Source: Egibacter rhizosphaerae (GTDB lineage: Bacteria > Actinomycetota > Nitriliruptoria > Euzebyales > Egibacteraceae). From it: a stretch of DNA of 64,000 nt. Under the pieces are notes generated by a model. The model had not been told where the DNA came from and made no database searches. It worked only from the letters and a program-made list of their open reading frames with translations. Position numbers and translations under genes: made by a program. Numbering within the stretch: position 1 is the stretch's first letter; every line of letters begins with the position of its first letter. The DNA is taken from NCBI RefSeq assembly GCF_004322855.1, contig NZ_CP036402.1, positions 3,348,001 to 3,412,000 of the forward strand, written 5' to 3'. Below are positions 42,995 through 51,057 of this stretch, piece by piece.

Positions 42995-43717
42995 CTACTC
43001 GATGCGCAGCCATTCGCGGACGACGCCAGTGAGGTCCTCGGTGAACCGCTCCGGGGACCCCTCCTGTCGTTTCCGTCCCAGCTCGAGGACGTAGACGTAG
43101 TCCGCGAGCGTCATGGCCTTGCGCACGTTCTGGTCCACGAGCAGGACCCCTTTGCCCTCGTCGGCGAGGGCACGGATCTCCTCGTAGACGTCCTGGACGA
43201 AGACGGGCGCGAGCCCGGCGCCCGGCTCGTCGATAAGGACGTAATCAGGATCGCTCATCATCATGCGCGCGATCTCGGTGAGGCGTTGTTGGCCCCCGCT
43301 GAGACGGCCGGCGAGGACCTCGCTGCGCTCGGCCAGCACGGGGTAGCGATCGAGGAGCTCCTCGACCCGTCGTCGGCGACCCCGCCGGTCACGACGAAAC
43401 GTCCAGGCCCCGAGCTCGATGTTCTGCCGGACGGTGAGCGACGGGAAGACCGACCGGCCCTGCGGCAACACGCCGAGACCGAGGCGCACGCGCTCGTGCG
43501 GCGGGGTGGCGTTGACGTCCTCGCCGTCGAGCTCGACGCGTCCCTCGCGCGCCGACAGCAACCCGCAGAGGACCCGCAGCGCCGTCGACTTGCCGGAGCC
43601 GTTCGGCCCGATGAGCACGGTGGTGCGCCCCTTGGGAACCCCCAGCGACACGCCGTTCAGCACGAGGTCCTCGGCGTGGTAGCCGGCGGTGACGTCGCTC
43701 AGCGCGAGGCCGTTCAC
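42995..43717 (-). CDS. livF: Branched-chain amino acid-type ABC ATPase (LivF-like)
   Basis: A 240-aa ABC ATPase. Walker A is IGPNGSGKST, the signature LSGGQQRL, Walker B YVLIDEPGAGLAP, and the LivF-specific GVLPQGRSVFPSLTV follows the Q-loop. The switch region is VLLVDQNVRKAM, with Gln-Asn in place of the usual His, a LivF habit. The GTG start overlaps the LivG stop (GTGA), so the two ATPases are made together. Confidence 0.92.
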   Translation of the reverse strand: MNGLALSDVTAGYHAEDLVLNGVSLGVPKGRTTVLIGPNGSGKSTALRVLCGLLSAREGRVELDGEDVNATPPHERVRLGLGVLPQGRSVFPSLTVRQNIELGAWTFRRDRRGRRRRVEELLDRYPVLAERSEVLAGRLSGGQQRLTEIARMMMSDPDYVLIDEPGAGLAPVFVQDVYEEIRALADEGKGVLLVDQNVRKAMTLADYVYVLELGRKRQEGSPERFTEDLTGVVREWLRIE

Positions 43718-44481
43718 GAGACTCCCTCCTCGCTGCCGGCGACGCCGCCGCCGGACAGCTCCTCGCCCAGCTCCGTGCCGAGATAGGCCTCCACGACCCG
43801 TGAGTCACCAGTGACCTCGGCGGGCTCGCCCGTCAACAGGACCCGGCCCTCGACCAGGCAGGCGACGTGGTCGGTAACCCCGAGCAGGGCGGGGAGCTCG
43901 TGGCTGACCACCACCACGCTCACGCCGTCGTCGCAGGCCGCCCTGATGCGCTCGGTGAGCAACTGTTTGATCTCGGGGTGAACACCCGCGAGTGGCTCGT
44001 CCATGAGGATGAGCCGCGGCCGGGGCATGAGCGCTCGCGCGAACTCGAGCAACTTGCGCTGTCCGCCGGAGAGCTCGCTCGCGGCGGTGTTCCCATGATC
44101 GGTGAGGTGCACGAACTCGAGGAGCTCCCACGCGCGGCGACGGACCTCGCCTTCCGACACCCGCGAGTGCAGCAGCGGCACGCGCATGTTCTGCATCGCG
44201 GTGAGCGTCCGGAACACGCGGCTGTCCTGGAACGTCCGCATGACCCCGGCGGCCGCGACCCGATGGGGGCGGCCGCTCCGGATCGGTGTTCCGTCGAGGC
44301 GGACCTCGCCCTCGCTCGGGGCGTACACCCCGTTGCAGACGTTCAACAGGGTGGTCTTTCCTGAGCCGTTCGGGCCGATCAGACCCACGACGGTCCCCGG
44401 TTCGACGCGGACGTGGACGTCGTGCAGCGCCCACAGCCCACCGAAGCGTTTCGAGACGCCCTCGACGTCCAGAATGCTCAT
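43714..44481 (-). CDS. livG: Branched-chain amino acid-type ABC ATPase (LivG-like)
   Basis: A 255-aa ABC ATPase. Walker A is GPNGSGKTTLLN, the Q-loop area VMRTFQDSRVFRTLTAMQNM, the signature LSGGQRKLLEFARALM, Walker B LILMDEPLAGVHPE and switch His in VVVVSHELPALL. ATG 44481 has GGGGAGAG upstream; the frame is open further up but not protein-like. It follows the binding protein gene by 112 bases. It heterodimerises with LivF. Confidence 0.92.
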   Translation of the reverse strand: MSILDVEGVSKRFGGLWALHDVHVRVEPGTVVGLIGPNGSGKTTLLNVCNGVYAPSEGEVRLDGTPIRSGRPHRVAAAGVMRTFQDSRVFRTLTAMQNMRVPLLHSRVSEGEVRRRAWELLEFVHLTDHGNTAASELSGGQRKLLEFARALMPRPRLILMDEPLAGVHPEIKQLLTERIRAACDDGVSVVVVSHELPALLGVTDHVACLVEGRVLLTGEPAEVTGDSRVVEAYLGTELGEELSGGGVAGSEEGVS

Positions 44482-44593
44482 GGCCGACTCTCCCCAGCAC
44501 GACCCTCGGCGGGGCGTGTTCCGGGCCGGGAGCCGGGACACGCGCGGCGTCTCCCGGCTCCCGGCCATCTGCGGTCTCGGTCGGGTCGGACGG

Positions 44594-45937
44594 CTACCGA
44601 TCCATGGGGATGATCGGCTCGGTGGTTGCGCGCTCCTCCGGCCACACCGCCTCGTTCCTGCCGTCCTGCCACTGCAGCAGCATCGACATGTCCTCGGGCC
44701 AGGTCCGGTCGGGGAACTCGAGCGTGCCCGAAGCGGTCTCGAAGGTGTTGTCGAGCACGTGGTCGTACAGCTCCCACTCGTCGACGGTGCCGGTCTCCTC
44801 GATGGCCTGCTCGAGCACCTGCAGCACCGTGAGGCCCTGGATGGAGGTGGAGGCGATGGACTCGGTCCCCAGTTCCTCCTGGACCACGTCGTACAGCTCG
44901 TCGAGCTCGGCGAAGTCGTCGGACTCCGGCCAGCCGGTGGTCGGACCCATGACGTGCTCGCCCGCCTCCCCCAGGTCGTCCCAGACCGGCAGGACGGTGA
45001 CCTGCGAGCCGCACACGCAGAAGACGTCGGGCTCGAAGCCCTCCTCGTGCGCGGTCGACGCGAAGAGGGTCCCGTCGTCGGGGAAGCCGATGTTCAGGAA
45101 CACCTCGACGTCGGCGGACTGCGCCTCCGAGATCATCGGACCGACGTCCGCCGGCCCGGACGGGTACTCCTCGTCCATCACCAGCTCGATACCGAGCTCC
45201 TCGGCCATCTCGATGACGCCGCCGCCCTCGCCCTCGAGCCCGTCGCGGACCATGAGCTGGAACGGCTCCTGGACGGTGGCCAGGCCGAGCCGCTCCGGCC
45301 GCTCGTCCTCGGGCAGCGACTCAAGCATGTCGAACAGCGGCTGGATGTAGTCGAGCTCGTTATAGGTGAGGAAGTTGATCATGTTGTCCTCGTGCTCGAT
45401 GTAGAGCTCGAGGCCGATGAAGCCGTCATTCCACAGCACACGGTCGTTGCCCGCCACGGCTGTGATGACCGCGCCGCCGGGGCCGGTCGCGAACGGGCCC
45501 AGCAGCAGGTCCACCTCGTCCTCGAACATGAGACGCTGGTAGAGGTCCTGTGCGGTCTCCACCTCGCTCTCGTCGTCGTAGATCACCATCTCGACGGGGC
45601 GGCCGAGGATGCCCCCGTCCTCGTTGACGCGATCCTCCCAGTACTCGTAGGCCACCTGGAACTGCGACGAAGGCTGCGCGAACGCCCCGGTGAGGCCCAA
45701 CGTCCCCCCGATGCGGATCGGCTCGTCGTCGGTCGGCTCGTCGTCGGTGTCGTCGTCGGGATCATCGTCGGGCTCGTCCGTGGGCTCGTCGTCGGGGGCA
45801 TCCTCGTCGGGCTCGTCCGCCTCGGGTTCGTCGTCCTCGGCCACGACCTCGTCGTCGGCCTCACAGCCCGCGAGCAGCGCGAGCATCGCCGCGAGCGCGA
45901 TGAGCGCCCCCGGCACGAGCTTCCGTCTGCCGTGCAT
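44594..45937 (-). CDS. Liv-type ABC transporter substrate-binding lipoprotein
   Basis: A 447-aa periplasmic-binding-protein type 6 lipoprotein. The signal peptide ends in LLAGC, so it is lipid-anchored. A highly acidic linker of about 50 residues (Asp, Glu, Pro repeats) leads to the body, which starts IRIGGTLGLTGAFAQPSSQF and continues with EYWEDRVNEDGGILGRPVEM and DLLLGPFATGPGGAVITAVA. ATG 45937 has GGGAGGAG upstream. The surface charge of the linker resembles that of the Dpp-type protein at 24475. It delivers the unknown ligand of the operon to LivHM. Confidence 0.9.
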   Translation of the reverse strand: MHGRRKLVPGALIALAAMLALLAGCEADDEVVAEDDEPEADEPDEDAPDDEPTDEPDDDPDDDTDDEPTDDEPIRIGGTLGLTGAFAQPSSQFQVAYEYWEDRVNEDGGILGRPVEMVIYDDESEVETAQDLYQRLMFEDEVDLLLGPFATGPGGAVITAVAGNDRVLWNDGFIGLELYIEHEDNMINFLTYNELDYIQPLFDMLESLPEDERPERLGLATVQEPFQLMVRDGLEGEGGGVIEMAEELGIELVMDEEYPSGPADVGPMISEAQSADVEVFLNIGFPDDGTLFASTAHEEGFEPDVFCVCGSQVTVLPVWDDLGEAGEHVMGPTTGWPESDDFAELDELYDVVQEELGTESIASTSIQGLTVLQVLEQAIEETGTVDEWELYDHVLDNTFETASGTLEFPDRTWPEDMSMLLQWQDGRNEAVWPEERATTEPIIPMDR

Positions 45938-46032
45938 CCAGTCTCCTCCCTGCCTCGTGCTCCGGGAACCTCGGAGCTGCCACCAACTCGTGTCGTCCGA
46001 CGTTGGTTCAGCGGCCCGTGCCCAGCGGTCGC

Positions 46033-47406
46033 TCAACGCGTCGCCCCGGCCGTCTGGGTCGTTTGGGCACCGTTGCCGCTCGGGACCGGCATCGTCGCCT
46101 GCGAGAAGCCCACCCCTTCGAGGGACGCGGGCACCGCCAGATCCGCGCCCCGCCAGTACTGGATCCCGGTGACGAGGAGCTCGTCGGCCGGGAAGCGCGT
46201 GATGATCCGCGCCCCGTCGGCGGTGACGACCACCTCCTCCTCGATCCGCGCGGCGGCCGAGCCGTCCTCGGTGGGCCAGTAGGTCTCGAGGGCGAAGACC
46301 ATGCCCTCCTCGATCTCGACCGGGTACTCGTGGGAGTGGTACCGGCTCATCAGGGGCTGCTCCCACGCCGACAGCCCGATCCCGTGGCAGTACTGGAGCC
46401 CGAAGGCCTCCTCCTCGTCCTCGAAGCCGAACTCGTGGGCCGCGGGGAAGTGCTGGATGACGTCCGCCGACGTGGCTCCGGGCTTGACCTCCGCGATCGC
46501 GCGGTCGATGAACTCGCGCGCCCGCTTGTAGGCGTCCACCTGGGCTTGCGTGGCCCCACCGACGTTGAACGTGCGGTAGTAGCAGGTCCGGTAGCCGTTG
46601 AGGGAGTGCATGATGTCGAAGTAGGCCGTGTCCCACTGCCGCAGCGAGCGGTCCGAGAACACGTGGGGATGCGGGCTGCACCGCTCGCCGGAGATCGCGT
46701 TGACGTTCTCGACCTCCTCGGAGCCGCGCTCGTACAGCAGGCGGTTCACGAGCGCGACGCAGTCGTTCTCGCGCACGCCGGCCCGCATGTACCGGAAGAG
46801 CTCCTCGTAGACCCCGTCGACGAGCCCGGCCGCCTGGTCGAGCAGCGCGATCTCGTCGGCGGTCTTGATCCGCCGGGCGCGCTGCATCAGGCCCTGGGCG
46901 TCCCGCACCTCGAGCCCCTCGCCCTGCAGGGCGAACAGCACCGGCAGCTCAACGATGTCGATGCCCACGGGTTCGCCGGCCAGCCCCGCGTCGTGGAGGA
47001 TGCCCGCGACGCGCGCGGCGTTGGTGCGCTCCACCCCGACGTCCTCGGGGATCGAGCCACGCCAGCTCGAGATGCCCGCCCGCCAGCTGTCCTCGTCGAA
47101 CCAGGGGGCGAAGAGCCGGTGCTTCTTCGCCGCGGATCCGATGTCCCACAGGATCGGGTCGTGGTCCTGCATGACGAGCACGCAGCGGAAGAACTTGTCG
47201 CGCGCCCAGTTCCCGATGTGCGTGCCGGTGGCGTAGCGGATGTTGTTCTGGTCGAACAGCAGGAGGGCTCCGAGCTCCGACCGTCGGAGCTCGTCGCGCA
47301 TCCGCTCGATGCGATCGGTCCGGAGCCGATTCATGTCGACTCGGGACTCCCACTCCACTGCGTGCATGGCTCCCGGTGACGAGATGCCGAGTCCGTGTTG
47401 CTGCAT
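46033..47406 (-). CDS. M24-fold (DddP/creatinase-like) enzyme with altered metal site
   Basis: A 457-aa pita-bread-fold protein of the M24 family. The N-terminal domain (RTDRIERMRDELRRSELGAL, LLFDQNNIRYATGT) is close in style to DddP DMSP lyase and creatinase. The C-terminal domain has YCHGIGLSAWEQP (His), EEGMVFALETYWP (Glu) and AARIEEEVVVT (Glu). Where active M24 metalloenzymes have two Asp in a D...D pattern, this protein reads AYFDIMHSLNGYRTCYYRTF: the second Asp is missing. So it may bind metal differently or be a metal-free lyase or hydrolase like creatinase. ATG 47406 has GGAGG 6 bases upstream. It lies between transketolase and Liv genes. Confidence 0.82.
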   Translation of the reverse strand: MQQHGLGISSPGAMHAVEWESRVDMNRLRTDRIERMRDELRRSELGALLLFDQNNIRYATGTHIGNWARDKFFRCVLVMQDHDPILWDIGSAAKKHRLFAPWFDEDSWRAGISSWRGSIPEDVGVERTNAARVAGILHDAGLAGEPVGIDIVELPVLFALQGEGLEVRDAQGLMQRARRIKTADEIALLDQAAGLVDGVYEELFRYMRAGVRENDCVALVNRLLYERGSEEVENVNAISGERCSPHPHVFSDRSLRQWDTAYFDIMHSLNGYRTCYYRTFNVGGATQAQVDAYKRAREFIDRAIAEVKPGATSADVIQHFPAAHEFGFEDEEEAFGLQYCHGIGLSAWEQPLMSRYHSHEYPVEIEEGMVFALETYWPTEDGSAAARIEEEVVVTADGARIITRFPADELLVTGIQYWRGADLAVPASLEGVGFSQATMPVPSGNGAQTTQTAGATR

Positions 47407-47499
47407 CGTGGTCCTCCGTTGTCGAGAGGCGGGGCCTGACGGGGCCGTCCCGGCGTGGTGCCACCCGCTCCTGGGCCGGGGCCCGGCGATCAGCCGGGG

Positions 47500-48510
47500 T
47501 TAGACCGGGGCGTACACATCGGGCGAGGAAGCCGGCTCGGGGGTGGTGATCGGGGGCTCGCCGGGCCGTTCGAGCGCGTCCCACGCGGTGTCGATGACGT
47601 CCTGGGTGGTGAGGCCGTAGGTTCGGTAGAGGAACGCGCGGTCCTGGGCCGGCTCGGCGAAGGTGTCCGTGCGCCCGACCTTGTGCAGCGGCGTCGGGCA
47701 GCCGACCTGGCTGAGCGCCTCGGACACCGCCGAGGCCAAGCCTCCGAGGGCGGGATGGTCCTCGAGGACGAGGACGGCGTCGACGCTGGCCGCCGTGTCG
47801 CGGACGAGGTCGGCGGCGAGCGGCTTGACGACCGGGGCGTGGAGGAGGCTGGTCGACACGCCGGCCTCCTCGAGCAGTCCGGTCGCCTGGATCGCCGTCG
47901 TCAGGGGGGTGCCGGCGGCGACGACCGCGAGGTCGGTCCCGTGCCGCAGCAGCTCGGCGCCCTCGGCGGGCAGCCGCTTGCCCTCCTCGAACACCACCGG
48001 GATGTCGCCGCGCTTGAGCCGCAGGTACACGGGCCCGTCGCGGTCGAGGACGTCGGGCACGGTCTGTTTGATCGTGGCCGCGTCCGCGAGATCGATGACG
48101 GTCATGTTGGGCAGCGCGCGCATGAGCGCGAGGTCGTCGATCGCCTGGTGGCTCGGCCCACCCGGGCTCGACAGGCCGGGCATGAACCCGACGATCGTGA
48201 CCGGCAGGCGGGGATAGGCGATCGCCATCGCCACCTGGTCGTAGGCGCGCCTGGTCGCGAACACGCCGAACGTGTGCACGAACGGCGCGAAGCCCTTGCG
48301 CGCCAGCCCGCCCGCGACGCCCATCATGTTCGCCTCCGCCATGCCCATGCTGAGGAAGCGATCAGGGAGGGCCTCGGCGAAGCCGTCGACCTCGCACTGA
48401 CGGGTGAGGTCCCCGCTGAGGCAGACGACCTCCTCGACGGTCGTGGCCAGTTCGACCAGCGCCGTGCCGTACGGCTTCTGCTCGATCGAGAACGGCGGCT
48501 CACGGTGCAA
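47500..48510 (-). CDS. Transketolase-like C-terminal subunit
   Basis: A 336-aa protein equal to the pyrimidine-binding and C-terminal domains of transketolase. Motifs: VVCLSGDLTRQCEVDGFAEA, RFLSMGMAEANMMGVAGGLA (the conserved Glu that activates thiamine diphosphate), FVHTFGVFATRRAYDQVAMA, GLSSPGGPSHQAIDDLALMR and VYLRLKRGD. The TTG start overlaps the end of the N-terminal subunit gene by 11 bases. Split transketolases of this sort often act in specialised sugar or sulphonate catabolism. The substrate is not known. Confidence 0.9.
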   Translation of the reverse strand: MHREPPFSIEQKPYGTALVELATTVEEVVCLSGDLTRQCEVDGFAEALPDRFLSMGMAEANMMGVAGGLARKGFAPFVHTFGVFATRRAYDQVAMAIAYPRLPVTIVGFMPGLSSPGGPSHQAIDDLALMRALPNMTVIDLADAATIKQTVPDVLDRDGPVYLRLKRGDIPVVFEEGKRLPAEGAELLRHGTDLAVVAAGTPLTTAIQATGLLEEAGVSTSLLHAPVVKPLAADLVRDTAASVDAVLVLEDHPALGGLASAVSEALSQVGCPTPLHKVGRTDTFAEPAQDRAFLYRTYGLTTQDVIDTAWDALERPGEPPITTPEPASSPDVYAPV

Positions 48511-49342
48511 GGCGTGCCTCCAGACTCTCGTGGACCCGGGCGGAGTCCTCCGGCGAGATCTTGATGAAGTGCGCGTCCACCGTGTGCTCGAGCTCCTCGA
48601 GGCCTCGGGTGGGGGAGGTCCGCGCGACGAGGACCGCCGGCGCCGGCGATCGCTGCGCCTCCGCGAGGGCGCTGGCGATGTCCACGGTGTCGTGGCCGTC
48701 GAGCTCGAACACGTCCCACCCGAAGGCGGCCCACTTCTCGGGGACGGGCTCGATCGACATGACGTCGCTCACCTGGCCGTCGACCTGGGACCCGTTGCAG
48801 TCCAGCAGCACGATCAGCGTGCGGACGTCGTGGTGCGGCGCGGCCATCGCGGCCTCCCACACCTGTCCCTCCTGCAGCTCGCCGTCGCTCAGGAAGGCGT
48901 ACGTCCAGGCGGGGCGACCGGCGAGGCGGTTCGCGATCGCGAACCCGAGCGCTCCCGACAGGCCCTGTCCCAGCGACCCGCAGGTGAGGTCGACGATCGG
49001 CGACTCCTCACTGCCGATGGCCGGAAGGCGCGAGGCGTCGCGGCCGTAGGTCGCCAGCTCCGCCTCGTCGATCAGGCCGAGCTCCGCGCCGGCGGCGTAC
49101 GCCGCGACGACGTAGTGCCCGGGCGAGAGCACGAGATCGTCCGTGTCGGGTCGGTACGGGCCCGAGAACAGCGTGGCCAGCAGCTCGGCCGAGGACATCG
49201 CCTGGCCGAGGTAGCCGAAGCCGTGGAGGCCGATCATCTCCAGCGCTCGTTGGCGGATCCGCGTCGCGAGCTGCGCGGCGGGATCCCGGCCGTCGGCGGC
49301 AGAACGTTCCCCGCCGTGCTCGAAGTCGGACGAAGTGGGCAT
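48500..49342 (-). CDS. Transketolase-like N-terminal subunit
   Basis: A 280-aa thiamine-diphosphate-binding subunit. The cofactor motif is SDGELQEGQVWEAAM...LDCNGSQVDG, where the usual GDG is SDG. SPGHYVVAAYAAGAELGLID and CGSLGQGLSGALGFAIANRL are standard for transketolase N-domains. The start is placed at ATG 49342 with AAGGGG 8 bases upstream. The frame continues open into an 18-bp minisatellite just above it, which would add an HRTTGV-type repeat if a farther start were used. It is the first gene of the eight-gene operon. Confidence 0.88.
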   Translation of the reverse strand: MPTSSDFEHGGERSAADGRDPAAQLATRIRQRALEMIGLHGFGYLGQAMSSAELLATLFSGPYRPDTDDLVLSPGHYVVAAYAAGAELGLIDEAELATYGRDASRLPAIGSEESPIVDLTCGSLGQGLSGALGFAIANRLAGRPAWTYAFLSDGELQEGQVWEAAMAAPHHDVRTLIVLLDCNGSQVDGQVSDVMSIEPVPEKWAAFGWDVFELDGHDTVDIASALAEAQRSPAPAVLVARTSPTRGLEELEHTVDAHFIKISPEDSARVHESLEARLAP

Positions 49343-49362
49343 TCGCAGGGCCCCTTCACTCG

Positions 49363-49569
49363 TGTGGTGCGCTCCGGCCGTGCGGTGCACCCCGGTCGTG
49401 CGGTGCACCCCGGTCGTGCGGTGCACCTCGGTCGTGCGGTGCACCTCGGTCGTGCGGTGCGCCTCGGTCGTGCGGTGCGCCTCGGTCGTGCGGTGCGCCT
49501 CGGTCGTGCGGTGCGCCTCGGTCGTGCGGTGCGCCTCGGTCGTGCGGTGCGCTCCGGCCGTGCGGTGCG
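49363..49569. repeat. 18-bp tandem repeat array (minisatellite), about 11.5 units
   Basis: Units of TGCGGTGCGCCTCGGTCG and near variants run head to tail from 49363 to 49569, eleven full units and a partial one. The two outer full units (49363 and 49543) both end GCTCCGGCCG, the next two carry CACCCCGG, then two CACCTCGG, then five identical GCCTCGG units. The gradient of variants is typical of replication slippage. It sits about 20 bases upstream of the transketolase start codon. Confidence 0.95.
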
Positions 49570-49612
49570 AGCGGATGCTCGTCGCCGCCCGTCACGGCAC
49601 CGATCGTGGATG

Positions 49613-49627
49613 ACTGGCTGAGCCAGT
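49613..49627. promoter_or_regulatory. Perfect palindrome ACTGGCT-G-AGCCAGT
   Basis: A 7-bp perfect inverted repeat with a 1-base centre, upstream of the minisatellite and of the transketolase operon. Its length and GG/CC ends are compatible with a FadR-type GntR operator, so the GntR protein at 40084 is a candidate binder. It could also be a weak terminator hairpin for the Wadjet operon. No second copy was found. Confidence 0.35.
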
Positions 49628-49761
49628 TAGCCAAAAGATGCCGGCAGGTCACGAAGCTGTCAAGACCCGGTTGCGGCCTCCCCCGGATGCGTGGGGCGGC
49701 CTCGGCTCCCTCGCCCTCGTGGACCCGACTGTGTGCCCGACTGGTTGTGCTCCGCGTCGAC

Positions 49762-51051
49762 TCAGCGCCTGGGGTCGCTACGGGGATCGATCGCGAGGTC
49801 GGAGAGGAGTTCCTCGAGCATCAGCTCTTCCTCCACCGCGATCCCCCGCGCGTGCATCGCGGTCGGGAGGGCGGGATCCCAGGGGGCCTCGGCGGCGGGG
49901 CCGGTGAGGCGCTTGCTCGAGCGCTCGGCGGCAGCCTCGTAGTCCGCGACGCACAGGCGCCACGGCGATGCCCCTGTGCGTCGCATGACCGCGCTGGCGA
50001 TCCGCATCCCGGCCCAGTCGAGGTCGGCCTGCACATGCAGGCGGGCGCCGGCCGCAGCGAGGCGGTCGAGCAGCAGCCACGCGGCCACGGTCGGCTGCCC
50101 GTGGGTGCAGACCAGCGGGGCGCTCGACGCGCCGAGTCGGTCGGCCGCCGCGGCGACGATGCTCGGGTTCTCGCAGACGAACACCGGCTGGACCGCGCTC
50201 GCGGCGAGGTCGGGAGGTGCGCGTACGAGCTCGCGCAGGGTGAGAGTGGCGGGCTCGCCGGCATCGGCGTGCAGCGACAACGTCCGGCCGCTCACCGACG
50301 CTTCGTCTCCGGGCAGGCCGAGCACGACGACCCGCGAGGTCAGCGGATCGACCGTCACGCCGGCCGCTGCCCAGCGCTCCCGGCGGTCGCCCGCGGGCTG
50401 CCCGGGGGCGAGCTCGTCGATCGCCCGGAGCACGAGCGTGGTGACCGGCCGGTCGTCGTCGAGCGCATGCCCATCGCCGATGACCCGTGCCGCCAGCACG
50501 CTGCGGCTCTCGCCGGCGGCAGGTAGTTCGTCGATTACCGCCGCCGCGGCCTCGAGCAGATGCCAGGCCCGGTCCGGGTCGCTGGCCGACAGGCGCCGCA
50601 GCAGCCCGTCGGCCCGCAGCTGCGCGACCCAGCGGGCTCGGGGCCCGTGGTCCTCGGGCACGTCGTCGTCCGCCAACACCCTCGCGCGGGCCCACTGCCA
50701 CAGCTGCTGCCAGCGCGCCTCGTGCGCGAGGGCCGCCGCGTGCTCGTCGTCGACGGGGCCGGCCAGTGCTTGCACAGCCGTCGCGAGGTCCCCGGCGATC
50801 CCGGCCTCGGCCAGGACCTCCGCAACCCGGGCGAGCGGCACCGACAGCGACGAGCCGCGGCCCGGGTGGCGGCCGAGCAGTCGGGCGGCGGCCTCCCGCT
50901 GCGCCCGGGAGGCCTCGGCGAGAGTCATCGTGCCGGTGAGCGTCTGCCCGCGAGCGAGCCGGCGGGCGCACCGCTCGACGAGCCACGACAGCGCCGGGTC
51001 GCCAAGCAGCGCTTCGAGGCGCGCCTGGTCGACCTCGGCCCCGCCGCCCAT
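49762..51051 (-). CDS. jetD: Wadjet nuclease subunit JetD (TIGR02679/DUF2399)
   Basis: A 429-aa JetD-type protein. The C-terminal Toprim-like core has the acidic residues expected for a topoisomerase-VI-like nuclease: VFVCENPSIVAAAADRLG (Glu) and LHVQADLDWAGMRIA (Asp-x-Asp). The N-terminal part is helical (RLARGQTLTGTMTLAEASRA, RVAEVLAEAGIAG). In Wadjet systems JetD cuts small circular plasmids once the JetABC condensin-like complex has extruded a loop. It is the last gene of the operon, 6 bases after jetC. TIGR02677-02680 systems correspond, as I recall, to Wadjet type II. Confidence 0.9.
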   Translation of the reverse strand: MGGGAEVDQARLEALLGDPALSWLVERCARRLARGQTLTGTMTLAEASRAQREAAARLLGRHPGRGSSLSVPLARVAEVLAEAGIAGDLATAVQALAGPVDDEHAAALAHEARWQQLWQWARARVLADDDVPEDHGPRARWVAQLRADGLLRRLSASDPDRAWHLLEAAAAVIDELPAAGESRSVLAARVIGDGHALDDDRPVTTLVLRAIDELAPGQPAGDRRERWAAAGVTVDPLTSRVVVLGLPGDEASVSGRTLSLHADAGEPATLTLRELVRAPPDLAASAVQPVFVCENPSIVAAAADRLGASSAPLVCTHGQPTVAAWLLLDRLAAAGARLHVQADLDWAGMRIASAVMRRTGASPWRLCVADYEAAAERSSKRLTGPAAEAPWDPALPTAMHARGIAVEEELMLEELLSDLAIDPRSDPRR

Positions 51052-51057
51052 GCGCGG

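Larger units (their letters stand above)
49343..49761. other. Leader of transketolase operon and end of Wadjet operon
   Basis: 419 bases without a confident gene. It holds the 18-bp tandem array at 49363-49569 and a short palindrome at 49613-49627, then about 130 bases of unremarkable sequence before the jetD stop. Frames that read through the array give only repeat peptides. Confidence 0.5.

Noticed and set aside
49363-49569. CRISPR-like array
   Set aside because: Units are contiguous 18-mers without unique spacers, so it is a minisatellite.
49356-49652. Minus-strand frame encoding an APHDRG repeat protein over the minisatellite
   Set aside because: The repeat peptide is produced in any frame because the unit is 18 bases; there is no ribosome-binding site and no flanking protein-like sequence.
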